NCBI GenBank assembly: GCA_036496585.1
Contig: DASXLB010000014.1
Location: forward strand, 1-64,000
From: Vicinamibacterales bacterium
Lineage (GTDB): Bacteria > Acidobacteriota > Vicinamibacteria > Vicinamibacterales > 2-12-FULL-66-21
DNA length: 64,000 nt
Reading direction: 5' to 3'
Below the pieces are notes generated by a model that was given only the letters and a program-made list of their open reading frames with translations, was not told the DNA's origin and did not search any database. Positions 15,546-24,144 of this stretch are shown piece after piece (position 1 is the stretch's first letter; every line of letters begins with the position of its first letter). Position numbers and translations under genes: made by a program.

Positions 15546-17339
15546 ATAAAGATCGAGAATCGTATCGCGGCCGCCGCGCTGGGCGGCCTGATGGTGCTGC
15601 CGCTCGCCCAGATCGCGGCTCGCAAGTTCCTCCACGCCGCCATCCCGGGCGAAGCCGCCATCGTCTCGACCATGACCCTGTGGCTCGGGATGCTCGGCGC
15701 CGCCATCGCCGCGCGCGACGGCAAGCTCCTGACGCTGGCCACCGGCGAATTCCTGCCGAAAGGGCGCCTCGGCGACATCGCGCACGTCTTCGCAGGGGCG
15801 ATCGGCGCCCTGATCTGCACCGTGCTCGCGATGGGCGCGGCGGCGCTCGTTGCCAGCGACCGCGCCGCCGGCGACATGCTCACACCGCAGATCCCGGAGT
15901 GGATTGCGGACCTCGTGCTGCCGGTCGGCTTCGCGCTGATCGCGATCCGGCTGGCCTGGCGCGCTTCGCCCACCGTCACCGGCCGCGCCATCGCGGCGCT
16001 CGGGATCGTTGCCGGCCTCGCCCTCAACTACGGCCGCGCGAGCCTGGTAGGCCACCCGCTGGCGCCATGGCTGATCCTCGTCCTGGCCGCCGGCGTACTC
16101 GGCGCGCCGATTTTCGCGCTGCTCGGCGGCATCGCTCTCTTCGCCTCGATGACACTCGGCAACCCGCCCATCGCGCTGCCGATGATGGCCTACCAGGAAC
16201 TGACGACGTCGACCGGCATCGCCGCCATCCCGTTGTTCACGGTCTCGGGATTCCTTCTCGCCGAAGGAAAATCGTCGGAGCGTCTGCTGCGGGTGTTCCG
16301 CGCCTGGGTCGGGTGGCTGCCTGGTGGCACGGCGATCGCCGCGGCGGCGCTCTGTGCGTTCTTCACGCTTTTTACCGGCGGCTCCGGCATCACGATTCTC
16401 GTCCTCGGCGGCCTGCTGCTGCCGGCGCTCGTCGCCAGCGGCTACCGCGAACGGTTCTCGATCGGCCTGCTGACGGCGTCGGGTTCGCTGGGCCTGCTCT
16501 TTCCGCTGTCCCTGCCGCTGATGCTCTACGGCATCGTCTCGCAGAAGGCGCCGATCGACGACCTGTTCCTCGGCGGGCTGGTGCCGGGATTCCTGATGCT
16601 GGGACTCCTCGCCACGCTCGGGGTGCGTGAAGGCATCCGCAGCGGCGCCGCGCGGACGCCGTTCCAGCTGCGCGAGGCGACGGCGGCCCTCTGGACGGCG
16701 AAATGGGAGCTGTTCCTGCCGGTCTTCGTCATCGGCACGTTCGTCGGCGGCGTCGCCACGCTGGTCGAAACGGCGCCCATCGCCGCGCTCTACACGGTGC
16801 TCGTGCAGCGCTACGTCACGCGCGACCTGCCGACGTGGAAGGACGTGTTCAGAGTCGCGGCGGACTGCATCGCGCTGGTCGGCGGCGTGCTGCTGATCCT
16901 CGCGGTGGCGGCGGGGCTGACCGACTATCTCGTCTTCGCCCAGATTCCCAGCGCGCTGGTCGACTGGACGCAGGCGCACGTGCACTCGAAGCTGGTCTTC
17001 CTGCTCTTCCTCAACGTGTTCCTGCTGCTGGTCGGCACGCTGATGGACATCTTTTCGGCCATTGTCGTGGTCGTGCCGCTGATCCTTCCGCTCGCCGACA
17101 TCTACGGCATCAACTACGTGCACCTCGGGATCATCTTCGTCGCCAATCTCGAACTGGGGTTCCTGCACCCGCCACTCGGGCTGAACCTGCTGCTCGCGTC
17201 GGTGCGGTTCAAGAAGCCGGTGCTGGAGGTGACCTGGGCGACGCTGCCGATGCTTGGCATTCTCGCCATCGGTGTCCTGCTGATCACTTATTGGCCATGG
17301 CTCACGCTGGGGATTCTCCACTGGATGGGGAGAGTCTGA
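15507..17339 (+). CDS. TRAP transporter fused permease (DctQ-DctM)
   Basis: 610 aa polytopic inner membrane protein. The first about 150 residues are a DctQ-like four-helix small subunit (IAARKFLHAAIPGE and following helices); from about 160 the large DctM subunit begins, with TRAP motifs ALLGGIALFASMTLGNPP, LFTGGSGITILVLGG and FLHPPLGLNLLLASV. Fusion of the two subunits is common in this family. The start is GTG 15507 (GTG 15513 possible). The first residues (MSVQESPGSEA) come from a dispersed repeat element, so they may not be conserved. The 119-base gap after dctP is filled by that element. Confidence 0.9.
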   Translation: MSVQESPGSEALRIKIENRIAAAALGGLMVLPLAQIAARKFLHAAIPGEAAIVSTMTLWLGMLGAAIAARDGKLLTLATGEFLPKGRLGDIAHVFAGAIGALICTVLAMGAAALVASDRAAGDMLTPQIPEWIADLVLPVGFALIAIRLAWRASPTVTGRAIAALGIVAGLALNYGRASLVGHPLAPWLILVLAAGVLGAPIFALLGGIALFASMTLGNPPIALPMMAYQELTTSTGIAAIPLFTVSGFLLAEGKSSERLLRVFRAWVGWLPGGTAIAAAALCAFFTLFTGGSGITILVLGGLLLPALVASGYRERFSIGLLTASGSLGLLFPLSLPLMLYGIVSQKAPIDDLFLGGLVPGFLMLGLLATLGVREGIRSGAARTPFQLREATAALWTAKWELFLPVFVIGTFVGGVATLVETAPIAALYTVLVQRYVTRDLPTWKDVFRVAADCIALVGGVLLILAVAAGLTDYLVFAQIPSALVDWTQAHVHSKLVFLLFLNVFLLLVGTLMDIFSAIVVVVPLILPLADIYGINYVHLGIIFVANLELGFLHPPLGLNLLLASVRFKKPVLEVTWATLPMLGILAIGVLLITYWPWLTLGILHWMGRV

Positions 17340-17413
17340 GCGCATTGCCATTGGCAGCTGTCGGCTGTCAGTATGTGAAGGCGAGATAGTCGGTCGGACA
17401 CGTCGGGCGGTGG

Positions 17414-17581
17414 TCATCGAGAGAGCGCCAGACCGCCTCCGAAGGCCACCAGCACGAGAACGCCTGCGATCGCGAATCCGATACCCGCGTATCCACGACG
17501 TGCGGGCGTACGAGCCGAGCGCACCTCTGCCGGCGAGCCATCGAACCAGGTCAACGCCGTATTCCGTCCCCGCGACGACAC
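17414..17581 (-). CDS. Small single-pass membrane protein, 55 aa
   Basis: GTG start, 55 codons. The first 30 residues are polar (LTWFDGSPAEVRSA), followed by one clear transmembrane helix (GYAGIGFAIAGVLVLVAFGG) and LALSR at the end. It lies in the same frame as the zinc-ribbon gene upstream, with GTG starting only 6 bases after that gene's TAG, so it is either a coupled small gene or a former C-terminal extension separated by the stop. Hydrophobicity and strong third-position G/C support real coding. I do not recognise the family. Confidence 0.5.
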   Translation of the reverse strand: MSSRGRNTALTWFDGSPAEVRSARTPARRGYAGIGFAIAGVLVLVAFGGGLALSR

Positions 17582-17587
17582 GATCGC

Positions 17588-18061
17588 CTAGGTTCGCTTC
17601 ACGTGATTCAGCTTCGCCCACTGTTCGTAGTACTCGCCGCGGCTGAAACGCAAGCGCGCTTGGCTCGACGAGACACTCCGCGCACTGAGCCCGAGGATGT
17701 GCCGGTCGAGAAGGGCGGCGTCCCACCCAGTGCGGCCGCCGGCCGCAAGCGCCACGGCGACGGCCGCCGGGAGCGCCGCCGCCAGCCAGGCACCGTGGAA
17801 GGCGAACCAGATCGCCAGTCCCGCTCCGCCGACGATCGACACGAGCACGACGGCCAGTGCGACGACCGCGGCGGTGCGCCGGCGCTCGAACGCCTCGCGG
17901 CAGACCGGCACGTCGAACAGCACCGGCACGGCATAGCCGCCAATGTACGCGTCGAGGCCGCGAACCGCGGCGACGGCGTAGGTGCCCTCCGCCTTGCGTC
18001 CGCAGTGCGGACACTTCTTCGGAAACTGGTTGGTCTCTGGAGCAATGGGCGCTGATGGCAT
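17588..18061 (-). CDS. Zinc-ribbon membrane protein, unknown function
   Basis: 157 aa. A half zinc ribbon (CPHCGRKAEG, near residue 17) precedes a short beta-like stretch and two adjacent transmembrane helices (about 65-105), then a basic C-terminal tail (YYEQWAKLNHVKRT). The N-terminal single CxxC plus two-helix layout is common in uncharacterised bacterial proteins. No function can be assigned. ATG 18061 has no visible Shine-Dalgarno; TATTCG near 18096-18101 could be a -10. The 55-aa gene follows immediately. Confidence 0.65.
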   Translation of the reverse strand: MPSAPIAPETNQFPKKCPHCGRKAEGTYAVAAVRGLDAYIGGYAVPVLFDVPVCREAFERRRTAAVVALAVVLVSIVGGAGLAIWFAFHGAWLAAALPAAVAVALAAGGRTGWDAALLDRHILGLSARSVSSSQARLRFSRGEYYEQWAKLNHVKRT

Positions 18062-18220
18062 ATGAACGGCTGCGCGGCTGCCGTCATCGGCGCGAATAAG
18101 AAGCGCCGGAGCAGACCGGTGGCGACACCGGCGGACAAATCAGCCCGCCGGCCGCGACGAACGCCCCGGGCGGAAACCGCAGTGCTGCTCTGTCGACGTG
18201 CGCACTCGCCACGGACGATC

Positions 18221-19636
18221 CTAGCGCGCCCGCGCCAGGCTGGTCACGATCTCCCAGTTGAAGCGGACGAAGCGATGCAGCTCGCTCTCGAGCAGCCGCT
18301 CTTGATCGCTGTGGGCGCCGAAACCCTTCGGTCCGTCCTCCATGTCGACCGCCGGACCGATGCCGAAGCACTGCACGCCCTTGCCGCGAAGCTGCGCCAT
18401 ATCGGTCGCGCCCGTCCCCATCGTCGGAATCGTCACGGTGTCGTAGACGCGCGTCACCGCGGCCTCGATCGCCTTGAAGGCCTCGGAGTCGAGCCGCGCC
18501 TCGCGGCCAGGCGGCCGGATCGCGGCGGTCGGGTATTTCACGTCGACGGCCGGATCATCGACGACCTTCTTCACCTGCTCGAGGAACGCCTCCTGGTCCT
18601 CGTCCGGGAGCAGCCGCACGTCGATCGTCGCCGTCGCCTGCGAGGGGATCACGTTGAAACGGTATCCGCCGGTGATGATGTTCGGCGACGCCGACGTCCT
18701 CAGCATCGACGAATGGCGCGGCTCGTGCTCGAAGAGCCAGTCGTCGGCCGCTCTCTGCACCGCCGGATCCTTCGACAGCACGTCGCGGTAGTGCTGCGCC
18801 ACGTCGGGCGGCGAGATCTCGGCGAGCCGCTGGAAATAGGCCGCCGTCGTCTCGTTCAGGCGGATCGGCGGACGCCAGTCGCCGACGCGCGCCACCGCAC
18901 CGGCGAGATGAACGACGGGATTGGTCTTGAGCGGGACCGAGCCGTGGCCCGAGATGCCGCCGGCGACCAGTTCGATGCGGCGCGGAATCTTCTCGAGCGT
19001 CTGGATGGTTGCGTAGGCGACCTTGCCGTCCTTGCGCGTGACGCCGCCGCCTTCTGCCAGGCAGTACTCGGCCTCGATCTTCGCAAACTGATCCGTGACC
19101 AGATAGTCGATGCCGACGGGATCGCCGCCCTCTTCGCCGGCCTCGGCGACGAAGATGACGTCGCGGTCGAGCGGCACGTTCATCCGCTTCAGCAGAATCA
19201 TCGTCATCAGCGCGGCGGTGGCGTTGTCCTTGTCGTCGACCGTGCCGCGGCCGTAGACGTAGCCGCCGTCGCGCGTCGCGCTGAACGGCGGGTACTTCCA
19301 CTTCGCCGGGTCCACCGTGACGACATCGGTGTGTCCCATGATGAGCAGCGGCTTCTTCGTGCCGTTGCCCTTCAGCCGCGCGACGAGGTTCGGACGATTG
19401 GGATCGCTACCCAGGATCTCGGCGGGAATTCCCTCGCCGTCGAGCACGCCTTTCAGGTACTCAGCCGCGAGGTGCTCGTTGCCAGGCGGATTGCGCGTGT
19501 CGAGCCGCAGCAGCGCCTGGTAATGCCGCATCGTCTCGTCCTCGACCGCGCGCCAGTCCGGCGACGCCGTCTGCGCCGCCGCCATCGCGAGCGAACCGAC
19601 AATGGCAATCGCGCAGCCGACCCAGACGTTCCTCAC
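18221..19636 (-). CDS. Exported M20-family metallopeptidase
   Basis: About 471 aa. A signal peptide (VGCAIAIVGSLAMAAAQ) precedes a di-zinc M20 fold: the first ligand in MGHTDVVT, the bridging Asp in RGTVDDKDN, the general-base Glu in AEAGEEGG, the Glu of LAEGGG and a dimerisation domain with SGHGSVP. It probably cleaves dipeptides or acylated amino acids in the periplasm. I prefer GTG 19636, which lies 8 bases after AAGGAG; GTG 19642 is in frame but only 2 bases from it. The Shine-Dalgarno is supplied by a 9-bp repeat array shared with the end of the S9 peptidase gene upstream, which is probably co-transcribed. Confidence 0.9.
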   Translation of the reverse strand: MRNVWVGCAIAIVGSLAMAAAQTASPDWRAVEDETMRHYQALLRLDTRNPPGNEHLAAEYLKGVLDGEGIPAEILGSDPNRPNLVARLKGNGTKKPLLIMGHTDVVTVDPAKWKYPPFSATRDGGYVYGRGTVDDKDNATAALMTMILLKRMNVPLDRDVIFVAEAGEEGGDPVGIDYLVTDQFAKIEAEYCLAEGGGVTRKDGKVAYATIQTLEKIPRRIELVAGGISGHGSVPLKTNPVVHLAGAVARVGDWRPPIRLNETTAAYFQRLAEISPPDVAQHYRDVLSKDPAVQRAADDWLFEHEPRHSSMLRTSASPNIITGGYRFNVIPSQATATIDVRLLPDEDQEAFLEQVKKVVDDPAVDVKYPTAAIRPPGREARLDSEAFKAIEAAVTRVYDTVTIPTMGTGATDMAQLRGKGVQCFGIGPAVDMEDGPKGFGAHSDQERLLESELHRFVRFNWEIVTSLARAR

Positions 19637-19645
19637 ATGCACAGC

Positions 19646-19709
19646 TCCTTCGTGCCCTTCGTCCCTTCGTGTCCTTCGTGTCCTTCGTCTACTTCGATTC
19701 CTTCGTGCT
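19646..19709. repeat. Degenerate 9-bp tandem array (ACGAAGGAC type)
   Basis: Read on the minus strand, imperfect copies of ACGAAGGAC run from the last codons of the S9 peptidase gene, across its stop and the spacer, to the ribosome binding site of the M20 gene. The GAAGG core recurs about six times. Confidence 0.75.
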
Positions 19710-22700
19710 GTCTTTGTCCAAGAACGGCACGCCGTCGGTCAGCCATTTCGGGGCCGGCGCCCCCTTCAGGTAGTGATCGAAGAACTGGAAGAAACGGATC
19801 GTCAGGTCCTTGCGGTTGGCCATGCCGCGCAAGCCATGGCCCTCGCCCGGATATGCCAGCAGCACCGCCTTCTTGTTGTTGAAGCGCAGCGCGTTGTACA
19901 TCGCGAGCCCGTTGGTGAAGGGCACGGTCGGATCGGCGCCGCCGTGCTCGATGAGAAACGGCGCCGTCACTTCCGGCGCGTGCATCAGCGCCGACTCGAA
20001 GTTGTACAGCTCGGGATTCGACCACGGCGACACCGCCTCGCGTCCCTGCGAATAGAGGTAGTAGTCGAAGGCGTTGTTGCCGCCGCCCGATCCCTGCTGC
20101 TGCACGCTGTAGGACCAGCCCCAGTTCTGGTTGAAGTCGAAGAAGAGATCGACGACGCCGGCGCCCATGCCGACCGCGGCGAAGAGCCGCGAGCGCGTGC
20201 CGACGAACGCCGCGCCTTCCCCACCGTAGCTGTGGCCGTTGACGCCGATGCGCTTCGGATCGGCGTAGCCCATCTCGATGACGCGGCGCGTCGCCGCTTC
20301 CACCGCGTCGAGCATGTCGCTGTGCGACGCGCCGGTGTGGAAGTACACGTCGGGCATCATCGTGACGTAGCCCTCGCTCACCGCCTGCATCGGCGACGAA
20401 CCCATGCCGGTCAGATACGACGGCGCGTTGTAGCGGTGCATGTTCTGCGAGTTCTTCTCGTAGAAGGTGACCAGCATCGGCCGCTTCTCGCCCGGCTTGT
20501 AGTCATCGGGGATCGCGAGGATGCCCTGGGCGCGCTGGCCGTCCTTCAGCTTGTAGTCGAAGAGCAGCCGGTGGCCCCACGCGTACTCCTTCTGCTGCGG
20601 ATTCGCGTCGCTGATTTTCTTGGCGTCCTTCAGCGACGGACCAGACACCTGGAGATCGGGGAAGTCGACGAAGGTCTGCCGCGTGAACAGGTACTTGTCG
20701 GCGTTCGCTGCCTTGACGGGATTGCTGAACGCGGCGTCTTCGTAGACGAGATCCTTCAATTGGCCGCCGGCGAGCTCGTAGAAGCCGGCCTTCTTCGTCC
20801 ACTCTCCATAGGCTGACAGGAGGACGGGTTTCGTCAGATCGATCGTCGCGCGCCCAAGAGTGTTTCCACCGCGGCCGCCGCCGCCGCCGAATCCGCCGCC
20901 AGGACCGCCGGCGCCGCCGCCAGCGATGTTGCCGAGATTGGGATCGAGCGGCAGCGTGCGCACGTAGCGCAGCCGGATTTCACCCTTCGTCCCGATGCCG
21001 TTGGTCAGGCTCCGTCCGTTCGAGCCGTCGAGCGGCAGCTCCCACAGGTCGTAGCGCTGCTCGACGATCACCGACTTCTTGTCGGCGGTATAGCCAGCAA
21101 TGCCGGCTGCGGGTTTGGGTCCGGGGTGATCGAATTCCGGATCGACGAAGCTCGCCGTGATCGAGCCGCCGAGCGTCTTCGAGGTGCCGGCGTCGAGGTC
21201 GTAGGCCTGGAATCTGGCATCCTTCCAATAGAGAAAGAAGCGACCGTCGGGCGACACGCCGAAGGTGTGGCTGCCGGTGGACGTGTTGATGATCTGGTTC
21301 TTCAGCATCAGCGTCCGTTCGCCGGTCGTCGTGTCGACGCGGTAGAGGTCGGCGGCAGGACGCTTGTAGTCGGAGATGTAGCCGCGCGTGTCGCGTCCGA
21401 CCGCCCAGCGGCCGTCCGGCGCCACGTCGACGTCGCGCAGCGTCTCGTCGGCGAGCTTGACGAACTTTGAAGCCGGGACGTCGAACGCCTGGCGGAACGT
21501 GAAGTTGCGATCCTGTTCGGCGCGCGCCATCTGCAGCGACTGGACGCGTTCATCGGACGTGTTCCACACGTCGACATTGGCTTCCTCGTCGGTGCCCTTT
21601 CGCGGCCCGCTCTCAGGCGAGGACAGTTGCGACTTGGCGCCGAAGAACACGCGCTTGTCGTCGTCGCTCCAGTCGAGCGCCGCGCGATCGCTCACGATCC
21701 ATCCCTTGGGAAAGCCGCTCGCCTTCGTCCGATCGAGCAGCGACGGCTGCGCCTCGGCATCGCCGAGCGAAGTCTTGACGTCGGCGAAGGCGAGGACGAC
21801 GTTGTCGCGCTCGCGCATCTTGTCGACGTCGACGCCCTTCAGGACGGCGAGCGCCTTGCCATCGTCGCTCCAGGTCAGGCGGTTGTAGACCTTCGCGTCG
21901 TTGTCGAGCGCGTGGATGCGGCCGCTCTGTAGATCGAGGACGAAGAGGCCGTTGCCGTCCTTGACGGCGGCGTCGACGGTGTAGGCGAGCAGGTCGCCAG
22001 TCTTGTTGAACGCGATGTCGCCGACGCTGCCGAGCAGCTGATCGCGGCCGGTCGCGAGATTGTGCAGGATGACGTCGGTGCCGCGCGGACCCGCCGGCGC
22101 CGCGTTCGCCGCCGCGCCTCCAGAGCCGCCGCTGTTCTGATCGCCACCGCTCGCGTTCGCGCCGCCGCCGCGGCCGCCGTTGGCGTTCGCCGGACGGCGC
22201 TTCATGGCGAGGAAGGTCGAGGCTGGCGAGAACACGAAGCCCTGCATGTCCTGCCACGATTTCACGGCGCCGGTCGCGAGATTGCGCAGCTCGACGCGGG
22301 TCGGCTGCTCCTGCGCCGCACCGCGGCCGCGCTCGCCCTGCGGCAGCGCGTCGGCCGGCGCCGGCGGCACCGGCACGGGCGGTGCGGCGGCAGGCGGCGT
22401 CGACGTCGCGGGCTGCGCTGGCGGCGTCGCCTGCGTCGCCGGATTCTGTCCCGGCGGCGTCGTTACCTGAGCGGGATTGGCCGGCGGCTGAGCGGTGGGA
22501 GATCCCGGCGGCACCGCGGTGTCGCCGCCGGCGCCCGGCTGATTGGCGGCTGCGCCGCCGCCCCGGCGTCCGCGTCCGCCGCGCCCACCCGACGGGTCGA
22601 CCTGATAGGCGATCCACTTCGAGTCGGCCGAGAACGCCGGCGCCGTCGCGTTGGCGACTTCCGTCTGCTGTCCGGATTCGAGCCGCACCAGCTGCAGCAC

Positions 22701-22922
22701 CGGTTTCGCCTCCGCCTGCACTACGTTGGTCAACGACAGCACGTAGGCGGCCCAGTTCCCGTCGCCGGAGATTTCCTGGCTCGCGATGGTCCGCCACCTG
22801 GTGTAGTCCTCGGCTGTGAGGACCTTCTTGCCGGAGGCGGCCGGCTGCTGCGCACGCGGCAGCGCGCAGGCACAGGCGACGAGGACAACGAGCGCGCTAT
22901 AGCGGAGCGTGGAGTGTTTCAC
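19689..22922 (-). CDS. Exported S9 family serine peptidase (prolyl oligopeptidase type)
   Basis: 1077 aa, longer than usual. A signal peptide with Cys-containing core is followed by a beta-propeller-like N-terminal half containing two low-complexity insertions: a Pro/Ala/Gln-rich one (about 120-210) and a Gly-rich one (about 660-690). The C-terminal alpha/beta hydrolase has the nucleophile Ser898 in GHSYGG, Asp near 995 in HGGADPTVPF and His near 1028 in GEGHGLRG. It likely degrades peptides outside the cytoplasm. GTG 22922 has no Shine-Dalgarno; TAATAT ends exactly 6 bases upstream, so a leaderless GTG is predicted. The M20 peptidase follows. Confidence 0.92.
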   Translation of the reverse strand: MKHSTLRYSALVVLVACACALPRAQQPAASGKKVLTAEDYTRWRTIASQEISGDGNWAAYVLSLTNVVQAEAKPVLQLVRLESGQQTEVANATAPAFSADSKWIAYQVDPSGGRGGRGRRGGGAAANQPGAGGDTAVPPGSPTAQPPANPAQVTTPPGQNPATQATPPAQPATSTPPAAAPPVPVPPAPADALPQGERGRGAAQEQPTRVELRNLATGAVKSWQDMQGFVFSPASTFLAMKRRPANANGGRGGGANASGGDQNSGGSGGAAANAAPAGPRGTDVILHNLATGRDQLLGSVGDIAFNKTGDLLAYTVDAAVKDGNGLFVLDLQSGRIHALDNDAKVYNRLTWSDDGKALAVLKGVDVDKMRERDNVVLAFADVKTSLGDAEAQPSLLDRTKASGFPKGWIVSDRAALDWSDDDKRVFFGAKSQLSSPESGPRKGTDEEANVDVWNTSDERVQSLQMARAEQDRNFTFRQAFDVPASKFVKLADETLRDVDVAPDGRWAVGRDTRGYISDYKRPAADLYRVDTTTGERTLMLKNQIINTSTGSHTFGVSPDGRFFLYWKDARFQAYDLDAGTSKTLGGSITASFVDPEFDHPGPKPAAGIAGYTADKKSVIVEQRYDLWELPLDGSNGRSLTNGIGTKGEIRLRYVRTLPLDPNLGNIAGGGAGGPGGGFGGGGGRGGNTLGRATIDLTKPVLLSAYGEWTKKAGFYELAGGQLKDLVYEDAAFSNPVKAANADKYLFTRQTFVDFPDLQVSGPSLKDAKKISDANPQQKEYAWGHRLLFDYKLKDGQRAQGILAIPDDYKPGEKRPMLVTFYEKNSQNMHRYNAPSYLTGMGSSPMQAVSEGYVTMMPDVYFHTGASHSDMLDAVEAATRRVIEMGYADPKRIGVNGHSYGGEGAAFVGTRSRLFAAVGMGAGVVDLFFDFNQNWGWSYSVQQQGSGGGNNAFDYYLYSQGREAVSPWSNPELYNFESALMHAPEVTAPFLIEHGGADPTVPFTNGLAMYNALRFNNKKAVLLAYPGEGHGLRGMANRKDLTIRFFQFFDHYLKGAPAPKWLTDGVPFLDKDSTKESK

Positions 22923-22928
22923 GCGCGG

Positions 22929-22934
22929 ATATTA
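22929..22934 (-). promoter_or_regulatory. -10 element TAATAT, leaderless GTG start of S9 peptidase
   Basis: TAATAT on the minus strand ends 6 bases before GTG 22922. No Shine-Dalgarno or -35 is evident. Confidence 0.5.
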
Positions 22935-23007
22935 CCGCGGAACCGCCGAAGCGGAGACCACGAGCCGCGCGGCTACTCGGTCCGACCGGAGGCCGCGCGC
23001 GCGCAGA

Positions 23008-24126
23008 TCAACGGCACGTCGGGACGGGCGTGTCGGCCAGTGTCGCCGCCAGATCGACGGGCAGCGTGAGCCCGGCCCGGCCGGCGATGGGCAGCAGGAA
23101 TCGGCCGTATCGCGTGAGCATCCGGCGATCGCGCGACGTCACGGCCGCCTTCACGTCGCGCAGTGTCGCGGGCGTCATCAGCTCGATGCGTCCGACGAAC
23201 ACGCGCGCGAGGGCCGCCGGCCCTGGCGACATCGACAGCGGCAGGATCGCGTCGACGTCGGCGCGCGGCACGACGTAGAGCAGCCGAGCGCCCTCCTCGA
23301 ACCAGGAGTCCTTCCACGTGTCGACCATCGCCTGCGCCTCGCGCGGGTAGAGCCCGTTGGCGACGAGGATCTTCTTCAGCTCCGCAAGCGGCGCCCCCGA
23401 CGCATCGTCGAGCGAGGGCCGCGCCAGGAGGACCTCGGCGGAGGCGGCGTGGCGCGACGTGAAGGTCAGCGCACCGCCGCGGCGCTCGAAATAGATGACG
23501 TCCCCGATGGGAGCGCCGGCGGTCGATCGTACCGCGACGCTGCCGTCGTCACGCGCGATTGCTGTCAGCGGCGGCTGGAACTGGCCGACGCCGCGATAGA
23601 ACAGGAACTTCTCCGGCTGCGCGGCGACGAGCAGCGGACTGGCGTCGGTCGCGCGCGCGGCGTAGTAGTGGCTGGCGCCGCTCTCGCGCGGATAGGCGCC
23701 GGCCGTCCCTGGCGCAACCTGGACGGACGGCCATGCGATCGTTCCGTTTGTCGTCACTCCCGTCGCCCCCGTCGTCACGGTGGCGTGCGGATACCACTCG
23801 CTGAGGTAGCCCTGCGGGAAGCCGACGCGTACCGAAGTCTCGAGCGGCTGCTGGGCGTAGAAATAAAGGACCGGCGTTTCCATGCGCACGGTCCCCGACA
23901 GAGACCCCTTGAATTGCAGCGGGTTGTGCTCGACGAAGCAGGGCAGATCGACAGGACCGTTCTGCGGCAGCCAGCGCACCGCCTGGCCGTCGGCGCCGGC
24001 GACCGAGGTGAAAGTGCCCCATTCGTGAACGGTGAAGGGGGCTGGCGTCTGCGGCACAGCCGCGGCGGCGACCGCCGTCGCGATGGCGGCGAAAAGCAGA
24101 ACCGGAAGGACGCGCCGGGCGCGCAT
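23008..24126 (-). CDS. Exported HEWGTFT-motif protein, unknown function
   Basis: 372 aa. The signal peptide (VLPVLLFAAIATAVAAAA) is followed by the conserved-looking HEWGTFTSV near residue 34 and a Trp/Tyr-rich, beta-rich body (METPVLYFY, GYLSEWYPHA, GVGQFQPPLTA). I have seen this N-terminal motif in uncharacterised exported proteins of environmental bacteria but know of no function. No catalytic triad is obvious. The start ATG 24126 sits 6 bases after TAGTCT. It is divergent from the VWFA gene and lies upstream of the S9 peptidase gene, which has its own promoter. Confidence 0.8.
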   Translation of the reverse strand: MRARRVLPVLLFAAIATAVAAAAVPQTPAPFTVHEWGTFTSVAGADGQAVRWLPQNGPVDLPCFVEHNPLQFKGSLSGTVRMETPVLYFYAQQPLETSVRVGFPQGYLSEWYPHATVTTGATGVTTNGTIAWPSVQVAPGTAGAYPRESGASHYYAARATDASPLLVAAQPEKFLFYRGVGQFQPPLTAIARDDGSVAVRSTAGAPIGDVIYFERRGGALTFTSRHAASAEVLLARPSLDDASGAPLAELKKILVANGLYPREAQAMVDTWKDSWFEEGARLLYVVPRADVDAILPLSMSPGPAALARVFVGRIELMTPATLRDVKAAVTSRDRRMLTRYGRFLLPIAGRAGLTLPVDLAATLADTPVPTCR

Positions 24127-24131
24127 GGTCG

Positions 24132-24138
24132 TAGACTA
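24132..24138. promoter_or_regulatory. Shared symmetric -10 between divergent leaderless genes
   Basis: Within the near-palindrome GTAGACTAC (24131-24139), the plus strand gives TAGACT (24132-24137), ending 7 bases before ATG 24145. The minus strand gives TAGTCT (24138-24133), ending 6 bases before ATG 24126. Only 18 bases separate the two start codons. Confidence 0.65.
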
Positions 24139-24144
24139 CCAGAG

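Noticed and set aside
15333..18014. Long minus-strand open frame of about 890 codons opposite DctQM
   Set aside because: Composition is Arg/Gln/Asp-rich low complexity with no domain; it covers the well-supported TRAP permease.
21613..22797. Antisense or alternative-frame proteins inside the S9 peptidase gene
   Set aside because: Arg-rich frames in a Gly/Pro-rich coding region; the S9 catalytic motifs fix the real frame.
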